A DNA stretch of 64,000 nt from assembly GCF_012567545.1 (NCBI RefSeq), contig NZ_CP046182.1, positions 64,324 to 128,323 on the forward strand, given 5' to 3'. A program made the position numbers and the translations under genes. The notes beneath the pieces are model-generated. The model had not been told where the DNA came from. It searched no databases and was given only the letters and a program-made list of their open reading frames with translations. Shown here piece by piece: positions 17,483 to 27,448 of this stretch. Numbering within the stretch: position 1 is the stretch's first letter; every line of letters starts with the position of its first letter. The stretch comes from Enterobacteriaceae endosymbiont of Donacia fulgens (GTDB lineage: Bacteria; Pseudomonadota; Gammaproteobacteria; Enterobacterales; Enterobacteriaceae).

Positions 17483-18511
17483 ATGAAAAAATATCCTATA
17501 TTATTATCAACATATCCATGGTTAAATTTTTTTTATAAAAAAATAATTAATCAATTTTTAAATAAAAAAAATTATAAAGCATATATTTTTTGTTCTTTAA
17601 ATGAATTAGGTATAAATAATTTAATTTATGCTTTAACTAAATGGATTTTTTGTATTAATAAAAAAAAAATATATAGTTGTTCTAAATGTCAAAATTGTAT
17701 TTTAGTAGAAAAAAATATTCATCCTGATTTACATATTATTAAAAATAATAAAGAAAAAAATAGTATTAGTATAGAAGTAATTAGAAATCTGACTGAAATT
17801 ATTTATCAATCATCTTATAAAGATGTTGGTAAAATTATATGGTTTCCTTATGCTAATCAATTAAATATTTCATCTAGTAATGCTCTTTTAAAAATTTTAG
17901 AAGAACCTTCAGATAATATTTGGTTTTTTATACAATGTAATAATAAAAATGAATTATTACCTACAATATATAGTAGATGTCAATTTTGGCATATATATCC
18001 TCCTAATGAAAAAATAGGTATATTATGGTTAAAAAAAAAAGTACAAAATTATAAAATTTTTCAAAAAGAATCAATAAAAACTGCATTACGTTTATGTAAT
18101 AATTCACCAATTGATGCATATCAATTATTAAATAATATAATATGGAAAAGTAGAAATATTTTATATACTATTTTAGTCTCCTCTTTAGAGGAGGATATAA
18201 TGAAATTATTATCTATTTTAAATAATAAAAATATTCTGTTATATTTAAATTGGATTTATCTAATTTTATTAGATGTAGTTAAAATTCATCTAAATATAGA
18301 TAAAAAATTTTTATATAATTTAGATCAAATATATTTTATACATAAAATATCTAATTTAATTGTAGTAGATAAAATTTTATTAATGATAAAAAAAATATTA
18401 TTTTATAGTAATATTTTAATAAAAATTAATAATATTAATTATGAATTAGTATTAATTAATTTATTATTATCTTTAGAAAAAATATATACATCTAATAATA
18501 AATATAAATAA
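17483..18511 (+). CDS. holB: DNA polymerase III subunit delta prime
   Basis: HolB is the fixed arm of the clamp loader that places the sliding clamp on DNA. The 342-residue protein (E. coli 334) keeps the zinc module C57, C66, C69, C72 with the family spacing, the SSSNALLKILEEP block and the SRC motif (YSRCQFW), whose Arg serves the neighbouring subunit. The degenerate P-loop of the E. coli protein is not recognisable, which is acceptable because delta prime does not hydrolyse ATP. The C-terminal domain is poorly conserved. An internal AGAGGAGG plus in-frame ATG at 18200 is described separately. Confidence 0.93.
   Translation: MKKYPILLSTYPWLNFFYKKIINQFLNKKNYKAYIFCSLNELGINNLIYALTKWIFCINKKKIYSCSKCQNCILVEKNIHPDLHIIKNNKEKNSISIEVIRNLTEIIYQSSYKDVGKIIWFPYANQLNISSSNALLKILEEPSDNIWFFIQCNNKNELLPTIYSRCQFWHIYPPNEKIGILWLKKKVQNYKIFQKESIKTALRLCNNSPIDAYQLLNNIIWKSRNILYTILVSSLEEDIMKLLSILNNKNILLYLNWIYLILLDVVKIHLNIDKKFLYNLDQIYFIHKISNLIVVDKILLMIKKILFYSNILIKINNINYELVLINLLLSLEKIYTSNNKYK
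18178..18202 (+). promoter_or_regulatory. Internal ribosome binding site and ATG within holB, in a hairpin
   Basis: AGAGGAGG (18187-18194) is the strongest Shine-Dalgarno-like sequence I noticed in the window. An ATG in the holB frame follows 5 nt later (18200). The upstream CTCCTC (18178-18183) can pair with GAGGAG (18188-18193) around a TTTA loop and would hide the site. Translation from this ATG would yield the last 103 residues, most of the oligomerisation domain of delta prime. Confidence 0.4.
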
Positions 18512-18547
18512 TATTTATTAAATTTCATTTAAAATAGGATATTTATA

Positions 18548-20002
18548 ATGTTTAGTAATACATTCGCTAATATGCAAAAAATAGGTAAATCTTTAATGTT
18601 ACCAGTATCTGTCCTGCCTATAGCAGGAATATTATTGGGTATAGGATCAGCTAATTTTTCTTGGTTACCTAATATTATTTCTAATATTATGGAAAAAACA
18701 GGTAGTTCTGTTTTTGCTAATATGCCATTAATTTTTTCTATTGGAATTTCTTTAGGATTTACTAAAAATAATGGTGTATCTGCATTAGCATCTGTTGTTT
18801 CTTATGGTATTTTAACAAAAACTATTGAAGTTATGATTCCTATTTTATTACATAATAATTATACACAAGAAATGGTTATTCAAAAACATCTTGCAAACAC
18901 AGGAGTATTAGGTGGAATTATTGCTGGTTCTATCGCTGCATATATGTTTAATCGTTTTCATAATATCAAATTAGTTGATTATCTTGGTTTTTTTTCTGGT
19001 AGTCGTTTTATTCCTATAATTTCAGGTTTAACATCAATTTTTGTTGGGTTATTATTATCTTTTATATGGCTTCCAATTGGAAAAATAATTCAACATTTTT
19101 CATATTGGGCTGCTTATCAAAACCCAGTTTTTGCATTTGGTATTTATGGAATAATAGAAAGAACTTTATTACCTTTTGGTTTACATCATATTTGGAATGT
19201 TCCATTTCAAATGGAGATAGGTTCATTTATGAATATATTTACTAAGCAAGTATATCATGGTGATATTGCAAGATATATTGCTGGAGATCCATCTGCAGGT
19301 AAATTAGCAGGAGGTTTTTTATTTAAAATGTATGGATTACCAGGAGCAGCTATTGCTATATGGCAAACATCAAAAAAAGAAAACAAAAAAAAAATTGGTA
19401 GTTTAATGTTTTCAGCAGCATTAACATCTTTTTTTACAGGAATTACTGAACCAATAGAATTTTCTTTTATGTATGTAGCACCATTATTATATATAATACA
19501 TATTATTTTATCAGGATTATCTTTTCCTATTTGTATTTTATTAGGAATGAGAAATGGAACAAGTTTTTCTCATGGATTAATTGATTTTATTATTTTAAGT
19601 GGTAATGGTTCTAAAATATGGTTATTCCCAATCGTAGGTTTGATTTATACATTTATATATTATTATATATTTAAAATAATAATTATTAAATTAGATTTAC
19701 AAACTCCTGGTCGTGAAAAAATACAAAATAATATATATAAAGAAAATGATATATCATTAAATTATGGAAAAAAATTAGTTGAAGCTTTTGGAGGTAAAAA
19801 TAATATTACTAATTTAGATGCATGTATTACTAGATTACGTATAACTGTTCTTAATATCAAAAAAGTTAATGAAAAAGAATTAAAATTGTTAGGAGCTTCT
19901 GCTATTATTATTTCTGGTAATGGTGTACAAGCTATTTTTGGTACTAAATCAGATAATTTAAAAACAGAAATGGATAATTTTATAAAAAAAAATAACTATT
20001 AA
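18548..20002 (+). CDS. ptsG: PTS glucose-specific enzyme IICB
   Basis: PtsG imports glucose and phosphorylates it to glucose 6-phosphate. The 484-residue protein (E. coli 477) opens [22 protein letters not shown] like E. coli PtsG. The membrane EIIC domain (about 1-385) includes the substrate motif GITEPIEF. The EIIB domain keeps the phosphorylated Cys426 in LDACITRLR and ends [18 protein letters not shown]. This separates it from NagE and MalX. It needs ptsH, ptsI and crr, not seen here. Its place between holB and hinT is the E. coli order, with tatD deleted in between. Glucose from the host is the likely carbon source (inference). Confidence 0.97.
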   Translation: MFSNTFANMQKIGKSLMLPVSVLPIAGILLGIGSANFSWLPNIISNIMEKTGSSVFANMPLIFSIGISLGFTKNNGVSALASVVSYGILTKTIEVMIPILLHNNYTQEMVIQKHLANTGVLGGIIAGSIAAYMFNRFHNIKLVDYLGFFSGSRFIPIISGLTSIFVGLLLSFIWLPIGKIIQHFSYWAAYQNPVFAFGIYGIIERTLLPFGLHHIWNVPFQMEIGSFMNIFTKQVYHGDIARYIAGDPSAGKLAGGFLFKMYGLPGAAIAIWQTSKKENKKKIGSLMFSAALTSFFTGITEPIEFSFMYVAPLLYIIHIILSGLSFPICILLGMRNGTSFSHGLIDFIILSGNGSKIWLFPIVGLIYTFIYYYIFKIIIIKLDLQTPGREKIQNNIYKENDISLNYGKKLVEAFGGKNNITNLDACITRLRITVLNIKKVNEKELKLLGASAIIISGNGVQAIFGTKSDNLKTEMDNFIKKNNY

Positions 20003-20018
20003 TAAATATAAAAATATT

Positions 20019-20369
20019 ATGAATAATAAAAAAAATATATTTCAACAAATTCTATCTAAAAAAATAATTACTAATATTATTTATCAAGATGATTTAGTAA
20101 CAGCTTTTAATGATATAAAACCACAAAGTCCAATACATATTTTAATTATACCTAATATTTTTATACAAACACTTAATAATATTAATCATAAACATGAATT
20201 AATTCTAGGAAGAATGTTATTAGTGGCATCTAAAATAGCAAAAAAAAAAAAAATTCATAAATCTGGTTATAGAATTGTTATTAATTGTAATGTTCATGGA
20301 TGTCAAACAATATTTTATTTACATATGCATTTATTAGGTGGTAGACAAGGTGTAAATATTTTCTTTTAG
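20019..20369 (+). CDS. hinT: HIT-family purine nucleoside phosphoramidase HinT
   Basis: HinT hydrolyses adenosine phosphoramidates and acyl-adenylates. The 116-residue protein (E. coli 119) has the N-terminal [25 protein letters not shown] block. The histidine triad reads Y100-L-H102-M-H104 where E. coli has HIHMH: the first His is now Tyr, while the middle (nucleophilic) and last His remain. The preceding conserved HGGQ is HGCQ, and the C-terminal tail is altered. A 14-A tract lies in frame at 20240-20253. Function may be weakened. It follows ptsG by 16 nt, as the gene following ptsG does in E. coli. Confidence 0.92.
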   Translation: MNNKKNIFQQILSKKIITNIIYQDDLVTAFNDIKPQSPIHILIIPNIFIQTLNNINHKHELILGRMLLVASKIAKKKKIHKSGYRIVINCNVHGCQTIFYLHMHLLGGRQGVNIFF

Positions 20370-20425
20370 TTTTAAAAATTATATTTTTTATTTTTAATAA
20401 TATTTTAAAAAATACAAATTGTGTA

Positions 20426-20458
20426 TTGCTATGTATTTATTAAAATAATACATAGCAA
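20426..20458. terminator. Bidirectional hairpin between hinT and gapA
   Basis: Perfect 12-base arms TTGCTATGTATT (20426-20437) and AATACATAGCAA (20447-20458) enclose a 9-nt loop, between the ends of two convergent genes. T-rich sequence lies on the exit side in both directions. It fits an intrinsic terminator shared by hinT and gapA. Confidence 0.65.
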
Positions 20459-20470
20459 ATGTTTATATTT

Positions 20471-21469
20471 TTATTTAAAAATATGTAAGATTAAATCTAA
20501 TATTTTAGAAGAATAACCTGTTTCATTATCATACCAAGCAATTAATTTAAAAAAATTATTATTAATAGCTATACTTGCTTTTTTATCAAAAATAGATATT
20601 AATGTTGAACCATTAAAATCACTAGATACTACATCATCTTCTGTATAACCAATAATTTCTTTCATATAATTATTAGATGCAAATTTAATAACTTCACAAA
20701 TATCTGATAATGTAGTTTTTTTTAAAATTTTAACAGTAAAATCAACAACAGAAACATTAGCAATCGGTACTCTTAATGATATTCCTGTTAATTTATTATT
20801 TAATTCTGGTAAAACAATTCCTACTGCTTTTGCAGCTCCTGTACTTGAAGGAATAATATTTTGATATGCCCCTCTTCCTCCTCTCCAATCTTTCATAGAA
20901 GGACTATCCACTGTTTTTTGTGTAGAAGTTACTGCATGAATAGTTGTCATAAGACCATTTTCAATAATATAATTATCATTGATAATTTTAGCTAATGGAG
21001 CTAAACAATTAGTAGTACATGAAGCATTTGAAATAATATTTTCTCCATTATAACTATTAAAATTAACTCCTTTTACAAACATAGGGATTGAATTATCTTT
21101 AGGAGGAGCTGTAATAATAACTTTTTTAGCCCCAGCAATAATATGTTTTTTTGCTAATTCTTTTGTTAAAAAAATACCTGTAGATTCAACAACAATATCA
21201 ATATTTAAATCGTGCCATTTTAATTTACTAGGATCTGATTCAGAAAATACGTGAATAATATTTTTATTTATAATTAAATTATTTTTATGAACTTTAATTT
21301 TTTCTTTAAAAGATCCATGTGTTGAATCATATTTTATCATATATGCCATATAATTGATTTCTAATAAATCATTAATAGCTATAATTTTAATTTTCGTATT
21401 TTTTTGAGCAGCGCGAAAAAAAATACGTCCTATTCTTCCAAATCCATTAATAGCAACTCTAATAGACAT
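20471..21469 (-). CDS. gapA: Glyceraldehyde-3-phosphate dehydrogenase A
   Basis: GapA makes 1,3-bisphosphoglycerate and NADH in glycolysis. The 332-residue protein (E. coli 331) has the NAD-binding motif INGFGRIGR (8-16), catalytic Cys151 in SNASCTTNC, the [15 protein letters not shown] block with the partner His, and the [13 protein letters not shown]-terminal motif. It is preceded by a TAGGAG ribosome binding site. It is the last gene of a minus-strand series and ends at the hairpin shared with hinT. With fbaA and pgk (55.9-58.2 kb) and ptsG it supports an active glycolytic route. Confidence 0.98.
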   Translation of the reverse strand: MSIRVAINGFGRIGRIFFRAAQKNTKIKIIAINDLLEINYMAYMIKYDSTHGSFKEKIKVHKNNLIINKNIIHVFSESDPSKLKWHDLNIDIVVESTGIFLTKELAKKHIIAGAKKVIITAPPKDNSIPMFVKGVNFNSYNGENIISNASCTTNCLAPLAKIINDNYIIENGLMTTIHAVTSTQKTVDSPSMKDWRGGRGAYQNIIPSSTGAAKAVGIVLPELNNKLTGISLRVPIANVSVVDFTVKILKKTTLSDICEVIKFASNNYMKEIIGYTEDDVVSSDFNGSTLISIFDKKASIAINNNFFKLIAWYDNETGYSSKILDLILHIFK

Positions 21470-21521
21470 TAATTATCTCCTAATCATAAATACAAAATTA
21501 TGAAAAAATAAAATTTTAAAT

Positions 21522-23339
21522 TTATATAACATATAAAGAATATATTTTTTCGGAATTTAAAAATTTTTCATTATTTAATAATGAAAAATTTTTATTAAAA
21601 ATAAAATTTATATAATTTTGAATTAAATTAGATATAATAAAATTATTTGATTTTATAAAATAATCTAATGGAGAAAAAGTATTTACATTTATCCATTGTA
21701 ATTTTACTTTTTTTATTTTTGTTAATTGTGCAATTTTTATTATTGCACTATCAAAATCACCTAAATCATCAACTAATCCATATTTTTTAGCATCTTTACC
21801 TAAGATAACCATACCATTAGCTATTTTTTTAACTTTTTCAATAGGTAAATTTCTGTCTTTAGAAACTAAATAAATAAATTCATCATAACCAGTTTTAATA
21901 TTTATGCTCATTATCTTTTTTTCTATAGAAGATAATTTTTCATTAATAGAATTATTAAATCTATCTGATATATTAATACCATCTTTTTTTATACCAACTA
22001 AATCTAAAATATCACTAATATTATATACAACACTAAAAATACCAATAGAACCAGTTAAACTTACTGGATCTGCAATTACAAAATCAGCTATTGTAGAAAT
22101 CCAATATGCACCTGATGCAGCCATTTTCCCCATAATAACTACTATTGGTTTATGAATTTTTTTTAATAAAATTAATTCATTATAAATTGCTTTTGCAGCT
22201 AAAATATCTCCTCCTGGACTATTAATTTTTAATATTAATCCTTTAATTTTAGGATTTCGATAAACTTTATTTATTTTATTTGTGATAATATCACTTCCAT
22301 TTTTACCATACATCATAATTCCATCTATTGTAATAACTGCAATATTACCATTATTTTTTTGTATTCCATTATCTATATATAATTTTATATAATCGTTAAT
22401 ATTAATTTTATTATATGTATTTTTAATTTTATCTAATCCAAAATTTTGAATCATTTCTTTTTCAAAATCATTATTATTAGAAATTTTATCTACTAATTTA
22501 TTTTGTAATGCAAATAAAGCTAAATTTCCATGAGATTTTTTAAGAGATATTAAAAAATTTTCATCTGTAGGAAAAATTTCTTCTTTAGTTAATTGTCTAT
22601 TAATTGATATAGTTGTTAAATAATCATCCCATAAATTATTTATTAATTGATTCATCACTATTTTATCATCATTAGACATATCTTTTCTTAAAACAGATTC
22701 AACTGCAGATTTATATTGTCCAACTCTAAATACATGAGTTTGTATTTTTAAATTTTTTAAAAAGTTTTTTATAAAAAACTTTTTAAAATTTAGACCATAT
22801 AATTTTACATGACCATATGGTAATAAAAATACTTTATTAGCAAAACTAGCTAAATAATATTGATTTTGGTCATACATATCTGAAATTGCATATATTTTTT
22901 TACCACTTGCTTTAAAAGCATTTAAATATTTACCTATATATCTTAAATTAGGAATATCATAAATATTTAAATTATGAAGTTTTAATATAATACCATGAAT
23001 ATTTTTATCTTTTTTTGCAAAATTTATAGCATTAACAATATTAATTATTGGATCATTATTTTTTTTACTTGAGAATATGTTAAATAATTTAAATATTAAA
23101 TTATTTTTATAAAAAGATTCATTATCAAAGTTTTCATTAAAATTAATTTCTAATACTTGATTATTTTTCCTTAAAATTTTGTTATTTATATTTTTTCTAT
23201 GATTAACATTATATATGTAATAACATAATAATGATATTAATAATATAAAAATAATATTTATTATTAATATTCTAGTAAAATTAATTAATGACCATAAATA
23301 ACAACAAAAGAATTTTATTATATTCAATAACTTAATCAT
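21522..23339 (-). CDS. sppA: Signal peptide peptidase SppA (protease IV)
   Basis: SppA degrades cleaved signal peptides in the inner membrane. The 605-residue protein (E. coli 618) has an N-terminal membrane anchor (about 10-45) and two ClpP-like halves. The catalytic dyad is visible at the E. coli positions: Lys210 in GQYKSAVES and Ser409 in AASGAYWIST. The LTGSIGIF block follows. Its presence suggests that protein export through Sec is still running. A perfect 34-base palindrome lies in the coding region at 22755-22788. xthA lies 31 nt upstream on the same strand. Confidence 0.95.
   Translation of the reverse strand: MIKLLNIIKFFCCYLWSLINFTRILIINIIFILLISLLCYYIYNVNHRKNINNKILRKNNQVLEINFNENFDNESFYKNNLIFKLFNIFSSKKNNDPIINIVNAINFAKKDKNIHGIILKLHNLNIYDIPNLRYIGKYLNAFKASGKKIYAISDMYDQNQYYLASFANKVFLLPYGHVKLYGLNFKKFFIKNFLKNLKIQTHVFRVGQYKSAVESVLRKDMSNDDKIVMNQLINNLWDDYLTTISINRQLTKEEIFPTDENFLISLKKSHGNLALFALQNKLVDKISNNNDFEKEMIQNFGLDKIKNTYNKININDYIKLYIDNGIQKNNGNIAVITIDGIMMYGKNGSDIITNKINKVYRNPKIKGLILKINSPGGDILAAKAIYNELILLKKIHKPIVVIMGKMAASGAYWISTIADFVIADPVSLTGSIGIFSVVYNISDILDLVGIKKDGINISDRFNNSINEKLSSIEKKIMSINIKTGYDEFIYLVSKDRNLPIEKVKKIANGMVILGKDAKKYGLVDDLGDFDSAIIKIAQLTKIKKVKLQWINVNTFSPLDYFIKSNNFIISNLIQNYINFIFNKNFSLLNNEKFLNSEKIYSLYVI
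22755..22788. repeat. 34-base perfect palindrome inside sppA
   Basis: The half-site TTTTAAAAAGTTTTTTA is followed immediately by its exact reverse complement. In mRNA this would make a long AU hairpin within the codons for roughly residues 184-195 of SppA. Only one G-C pair is involved, so part of this is compositional, but perfect symmetry over 34 bases is notable. Confidence 0.6.
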
Positions 23340-23370
23340 TTTTCACCTAATTTTTTAAAATAAAAATTTA

Positions 23371-24180
23371 TTAAATATTTTTAAACTTTACCCAAATAGG
23401 AACATGATCTGAAGGTTTAATTAAATTACGAATAGAATATTCTATTCCTGAATTTAAATAATATTTTATTAATGAATAAGTAATTAAAATATTATCAATT
23501 CTTAATCCTTTATTAATAAGAAATCCTTTTGATCTATAATCAAACCAAGAAAATTTATTATTTGTTAAAGGATTCATTAATCTCCAAATATCAAATAGAC
23601 CCCAATTAAGTAATTGATTCATATAAAATCTTTCTTTTGGTAAGAAAGAACATTTTCCTTGTTTTAACCATTTTTTACGATTTTTTTCTCCTATTCCAAT
23701 ATCCAAATCAGAAATACTAATATTAATATCTCCCATAAGTATAATATGATTTTTTGGATCTAAATTTTTTTTGATATAAAAATATAAATTTTTTAAAAAA
23801 TTAATTTTATATTTAAATTTTATATTATTTTTTTGATTATCTCCTTGAGGAAAATAACAATTTAAAATCTTTATATTACCAATAGAACTATCTAAATCAA
23901 TCATTATTAATCTTTTTTGATTATTAAATAAATCTTTTAAAAAATTTTTTTGAATATTTAAAGGTTTTTTTTTGCTTAATAAAGCTACTCCATAATTTTT
24001 CATTTGGCCACATATATAAATGTGATATCCTAATTTATATATTTCTTCTTTAGGAAAATCTTTATTATTTACTTTTATTTCTTGTAACCCAATTATATCA
24101 GGATTATATATTTCTATAATTATTTTTAATTGATGTATATGCGCTCTTATTCCATTAATATTGAATGAAAAAATTTTCAT
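23371..24180 (-). CDS. xthA: Exodeoxyribonuclease III
   Basis: XthA is the main apurinic/apyrimidinic endonuclease and a 3'-5' exonuclease for base-excision repair. The 269-residue protein (E. coli 268) shows the family metal and catalytic motifs: N-terminal SFNINGIRA, LQEIKV (Glu34 type), MGDINIS (GDxN, about 150-156), the WFDYRS block and the C-terminal SDHVPIWV. Repair genes are often lost in such symbionts, so its retention suggests base-excision repair is still needed. It stands between cls and sppA. Confidence 0.97.
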   Translation of the reverse strand: MKIFSFNINGIRAHIHQLKIIIEIYNPDIIGLQEIKVNNKDFPKEEIYKLGYHIYICGQMKNYGVALLSKKKPLNIQKNFLKDLFNNQKRLIMIDLDSSIGNIKILNCYFPQGDNQKNNIKFKYKINFLKNLYFYIKKNLDPKNHIILMGDINISISDLDIGIGEKNRKKWLKQGKCSFLPKERFYMNQLLNWGLFDIWRLMNPLTNNKFSWFDYRSKGFLINKGLRIDNILITYSLIKYYLNSGIEYSIRNLIKPSDHVPIWVKFKNI

Positions 24181-24247
24181 AAAATTAAAATGTTAATATA
24201 AATTCTTATAATAAAATAATTTTTTTATAAATATCATTTTTTTTATT

Positions 24248-25747
24248 TTATAAAATAAATTTAAATAAAAAAAATAATTTTTCTATTATTTTTTTCCAAT
24301 ACGGTCTTTGTATCCATAAATTATATTCTAATTTTTGTGATTTTGAAATATATTTATTTTGTATATATAAAAGTGATTTATTAAATATAATATCATCAAT
24401 AATTAAATTAATTTCAAAATTTAAATAGATACTTCTTATATCTAAATTTACAGTACCTATAAAACTAATTTTTTTATCTATAATAATACTTTTTGTATGT
24501 AAAAATCCTGTTTTTAATTGATAAATTTTAACTCCTTTTTTTAATAATTTATAAAAAAAAAATTTACTAGCCCAATAAATAAAAATTGAATCATTATATT
24601 TAGGAATAATAATTTTTACATCTACTCCACGTTCAGAAGCTATACAAATAGCAGATAATAAATTTTTACTTGGTATTAAATAAGGTGTTGTAATAATTAA
24701 ACTTTTTTTAGCTAAAAATATAGCTGTAATTAAAGAATTATGGATTATTTTTTTAGATAATTTTAATCCTGAAAATATTACTTGTATTCTATTAATATTA
24801 TTTTTATTTTGATATTTTACTAAGTTATTTTTTAATTGATTAATAGATAATATATTTTGTCCCGTTTCTATTTCCCAATCATATGAATAAATAATACTGA
24901 TTGTATTAACAATAGGTCCAGTTATACGAATCATTAAGTCAATCCATTTACATATTTTAGTATTTTTTTTAAAATTTGTTGAATCTACCATATTCATACT
25001 GCCAACATAAACTATTTTATTATCAATTAATATTATTTTTTTATGTTGTCTTAAATCTATTCTAGAACAAAAAAAATTAAAAATTGTAATATTTAATGAT
25101 TTAATTATAAAAACACCAACTTTTAACAAACGATAATACCAAGAACTATAAAAAAAATTTTTACTGCCAATATAATCTAACATAATATAACATTTAACAC
25201 CTCTTTTAGCTGCTATTATAATAGATTCTGAAAACTTATTTACTAAGCCTCCTGGTATCCATATATAAAAAACAATATGAATACTATATTTTGCTGATTG
25301 TATATCATTAATTAATGATGTAAATAATTTAAATGATGAATTTAATAATTTAATAGAATTATTAGTCATACTAAATAAATTTTGTTTATTTTCACATAAT
25401 TGAAATAATGTTTCTATTTTTTTATTTACATGCATATTTTTAATATATAATTTATAATATAATTGTAATTTTTTTAATAATTCGCTATAACGAAACCATA
25501 TTTTTTTAGCTTTCTGAGATTTATATTGTGTTTTTGAATAAATTTCTCCAAAAATAAAATAAAAAATAATTCCTATTTTAGGGAAAACATATAAAATAAG
25601 ATACCATAATATATAAGATTTTATATCTTTATATTTTATAAAAATTCTAATTATAATTAATATTAATAATATATTAATGCTATATAAAAGAATTAAATTT
25701 AAAAAATTAATCATACTATCTAAACTATTTAAATATAGTTTTAACAA
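24248..25747 (-). CDS. cls: Cardiolipin synthase
   Basis: This membrane enzyme joins two phosphatidylglycerols into cardiolipin. The 499-residue protein has two N-terminal hydrophobic helices (about 10-75) and two phospholipase D HKD motifs, at His235 (HKKIILID followed by GSMNM) and His417 (HTKSIIID followed by GTVNLD). The DLRQHKKI and GSMNMVD text is like E. coli ClsA (486), which favours ClsA over ClsB/ClsC. The N terminus may begin at the second Met (residue 12). Phospholipid synthesis genes upstream of it are not in this window. Confidence 0.93.
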   Translation of the reverse strand: MLKLYLNSLDSMINFLNLILLYSINILLILIIIRIFIKYKDIKSYILWYLILYVFPKIGIIFYFIFGEIYSKTQYKSQKAKKIWFRYSELLKKLQLYYKLYIKNMHVNKKIETLFQLCENKQNLFSMTNNSIKLLNSSFKLFTSLINDIQSAKYSIHIVFYIWIPGGLVNKFSESIIIAAKRGVKCYIMLDYIGSKNFFYSSWYYRLLKVGVFIIKSLNITIFNFFCSRIDLRQHKKIILIDNKIVYVGSMNMVDSTNFKKNTKICKWIDLMIRITGPIVNTISIIYSYDWEIETGQNILSINQLKNNLVKYQNKNNINRIQVIFSGLKLSKKIIHNSLITAIFLAKKSLIITTPYLIPSKNLLSAICIASERGVDVKIIIPKYNDSIFIYWASKFFFYKLLKKGVKIYQLKTGFLHTKSIIIDKKISFIGTVNLDIRSIYLNFEINLIIDDIIFNKSLLYIQNKYISKSQKLEYNLWIQRPYWKKIIEKLFFLFKFIL

Positions 25748-25801
25748 AATTAAAATATAAACATTTTAATATCAAATTTTAAAATAAAAAATATATATTT
25801 T

Positions 25802-26824
25802 TTAAATTTTAAAAAGAAAATTAATAATATCACCATCTTGTATTATATATTTTTTACCTTCTATTTTCATTTTACCAAATAATTTTGCTTTTGTTTGACT
25901 TTTATAAAAAATAAAATCTTTATAATGTATTACTTGAGCTCTAATAAATCCTCTTTGGATATCACTATGAATTTTTTTAGCAGCAATTAATGTAGTTGTA
26001 CCTTTTAAAATACTCCATGATCTAGTTTCTTTAATTCCTACTGTATAAAAAGTATGTAAATTTAATAGTTTAAAACTACAAAGTATTATGTTTTTTAAAT
26101 CATCATTATTTATTGATAATATTTTTTGTTTTTTATTAAGATTAATAATACAAATTTTTAAAACTAAATATTCTTTCTTAAGAATATTTATTTCATCTAA
26201 AAAAAATTGGTTATTAATATTATTTTCATCTGTATTAGCAATAATAATTATTGGTTTAATTGTTAGTAGTTTTAATTTTTTTAAAAAATCTATTTCTTCT
26301 ATCTTTAATTTTAATAAATTTAATAATCTACCACTTTTTAAGTGATTTAAACAAATATCTAATAAATATTTCCATTTATTAAAATATTTTTTATTATCTT
26401 TTAATTTACATAATAAATTTATATCAAAATTAATAATTTCATTATTTATGATATTTACATCTTTTATAGGTCTATATGATAGACTTAATATATTTTTTTT
26501 TTTAAAACAACGTATTACATGAATAATAGCATCAACTTCTGATATATTATATAAAAATTGATTTCCTAATCCTTCTCCTTTAGAAGCTCCTTTTATTAAA
26601 CCAGCAATATCCACAAAAGTTACTGTCGATTGTATCGTTTTTTTAGATTTTATTATTTTAGATAAGTAAAATAATCTGTTATCAGGAACTGTTACTATAC
26701 TAGTATTCGGTTTTATTGTACAAAAAGGATAATTTAATGCATCTACATTAGAATTAGTTAATGCATTAAATAATGTTGATTTACCTACATTTGGTAAACC
26801 TATTATACCACATTTTAATGCCAT
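25802..26824 (-). CDS. ychF: Ribosome-associated P-loop ATPase YchF
   Basis: YchF (OLA1 family) binds ribosomes and hydrolyses ATP; its cellular role is not settled. The 340-residue protein (E. coli 363) has the G1 motif GLPNVGKST (9-17), G3 DIAGLIKGASKGEGLGNQF, and an NTDE sequence in place of the GTPase NKxD, consistent with ATP preference. A C-terminal TGS domain ends DGDIINFLFKI. The helical insertion is shortened. The ATG overlaps the pth stop by one base, a translational coupling that matches the pth-ychF pairing in enterics. Confidence 0.96.
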   Translation of the reverse strand: MALKCGIIGLPNVGKSTLFNALTNSNVDALNYPFCTIKPNTSIVTVPDNRLFYLSKIIKSKKTIQSTVTFVDIAGLIKGASKGEGLGNQFLYNISEVDAIIHVIRCFKKKNILSLSYRPIKDVNIINNEIINFDINLLCKLKDNKKYFNKWKYLLDICLNHLKSGRLLNLLKLKIEEIDFLKKLKLLTIKPIIIIANTDENNINNQFFLDEINILKKEYLVLKICIINLNKKQKILSINNDDLKNIILCSFKLLNLHTFYTVGIKETRSWSILKGTTTLIAAKKIHSDIQRGFIRAQVIHYKDFIFYKSQTKAKLFGKMKIEGKKYIIQDGDIINFLFKI

Positions 26825-27423
26825 TATTTTATTCTCTTATTATTATTAGAATGTAAATAATTTACTGCTTTATTATAATTATTAGTTTTAATAAAAACTA
26901 GTAAAGCTTTAATACTATTTTTTATAGTAAAATTAATATTTTTTTGTTCAGTTAATGTAGGAGAATTTAATACAAAATTATTTACTTGATTTTTATTTCC
27001 AGGATGTCCTATACCTATACGTAATCTATAAAATAATGTATCATTAAATATTTTAATAATACTATTAATTCCATTATGTCCTCCACTACTTCCTCCATAT
27101 TTAAATTTGATAATGCCAGGTAAATAATCTAATTCATCATGAATAACTAAAATATTTTTTAATAAAATTTTATAAAAATTAGAAACAATAAATATTGATT
27201 TTCCTGAATTATTCATAAAAGAGTTTGGTATTAATAAAATTATTTTTTTATTTAAAATATTTAAATAACCAATATTTTCATTTAATTTTTTTACTTTTTT
27301 AAATTTAACATGAAATTTTTTAGATAAATTAATTATGTAATTAGAACCTATATTATGACGAGTTTTAATAAATTTATTATTTAAATTATTACCTAATCCT
27401 ACTATCATTTTTATATTATTCAA
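26824..27423 (-). CDS. pth: Peptidyl-tRNA hydrolase
   Basis: Pth releases tRNA from peptidyl-tRNAs dropped by ribosomes. The 199-residue protein (E. coli 194) has the motif VGLGN (8-12), catalytic His23 in TRHNIG, SFMNNSG, the HDELDY aspartate (about 96) and GGHNGI. All of the usual active-site residues are visible. It sits 25 nt after prs and shares one base with ychF. In E. coli the prs and pth-ychF genes are separated by several others, which are gone here. Confidence 0.97.
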   Translation of the reverse strand: MNNIKMIVGLGNNLNNKFIKTRHNIGSNYIINLSKKFHVKFKKVKKLNENIGYLNILNKKIILLIPNSFMNNSGKSIFIVSNFYKILLKNILVIHDELDYLPGIIKFKYGGSSGGHNGINSIIKIFNDTLFYRLRIGIGHPGNKNQVNNFVLNSPTLTEQKNINFTIKNSIKALLVFIKTNNYNKAVNYLHSNNNKRIK

Positions 27424-27448
27424 ATATTTACCTATTTATTATTTTAAT

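Noticed and set aside
18548..20002. N-acetylglucosamine or maltose PTS transporter as identity of the PTS gene
   Set aside because: Sequence is closest to PtsG throughout, and position between holB and hinT matches ptsG.
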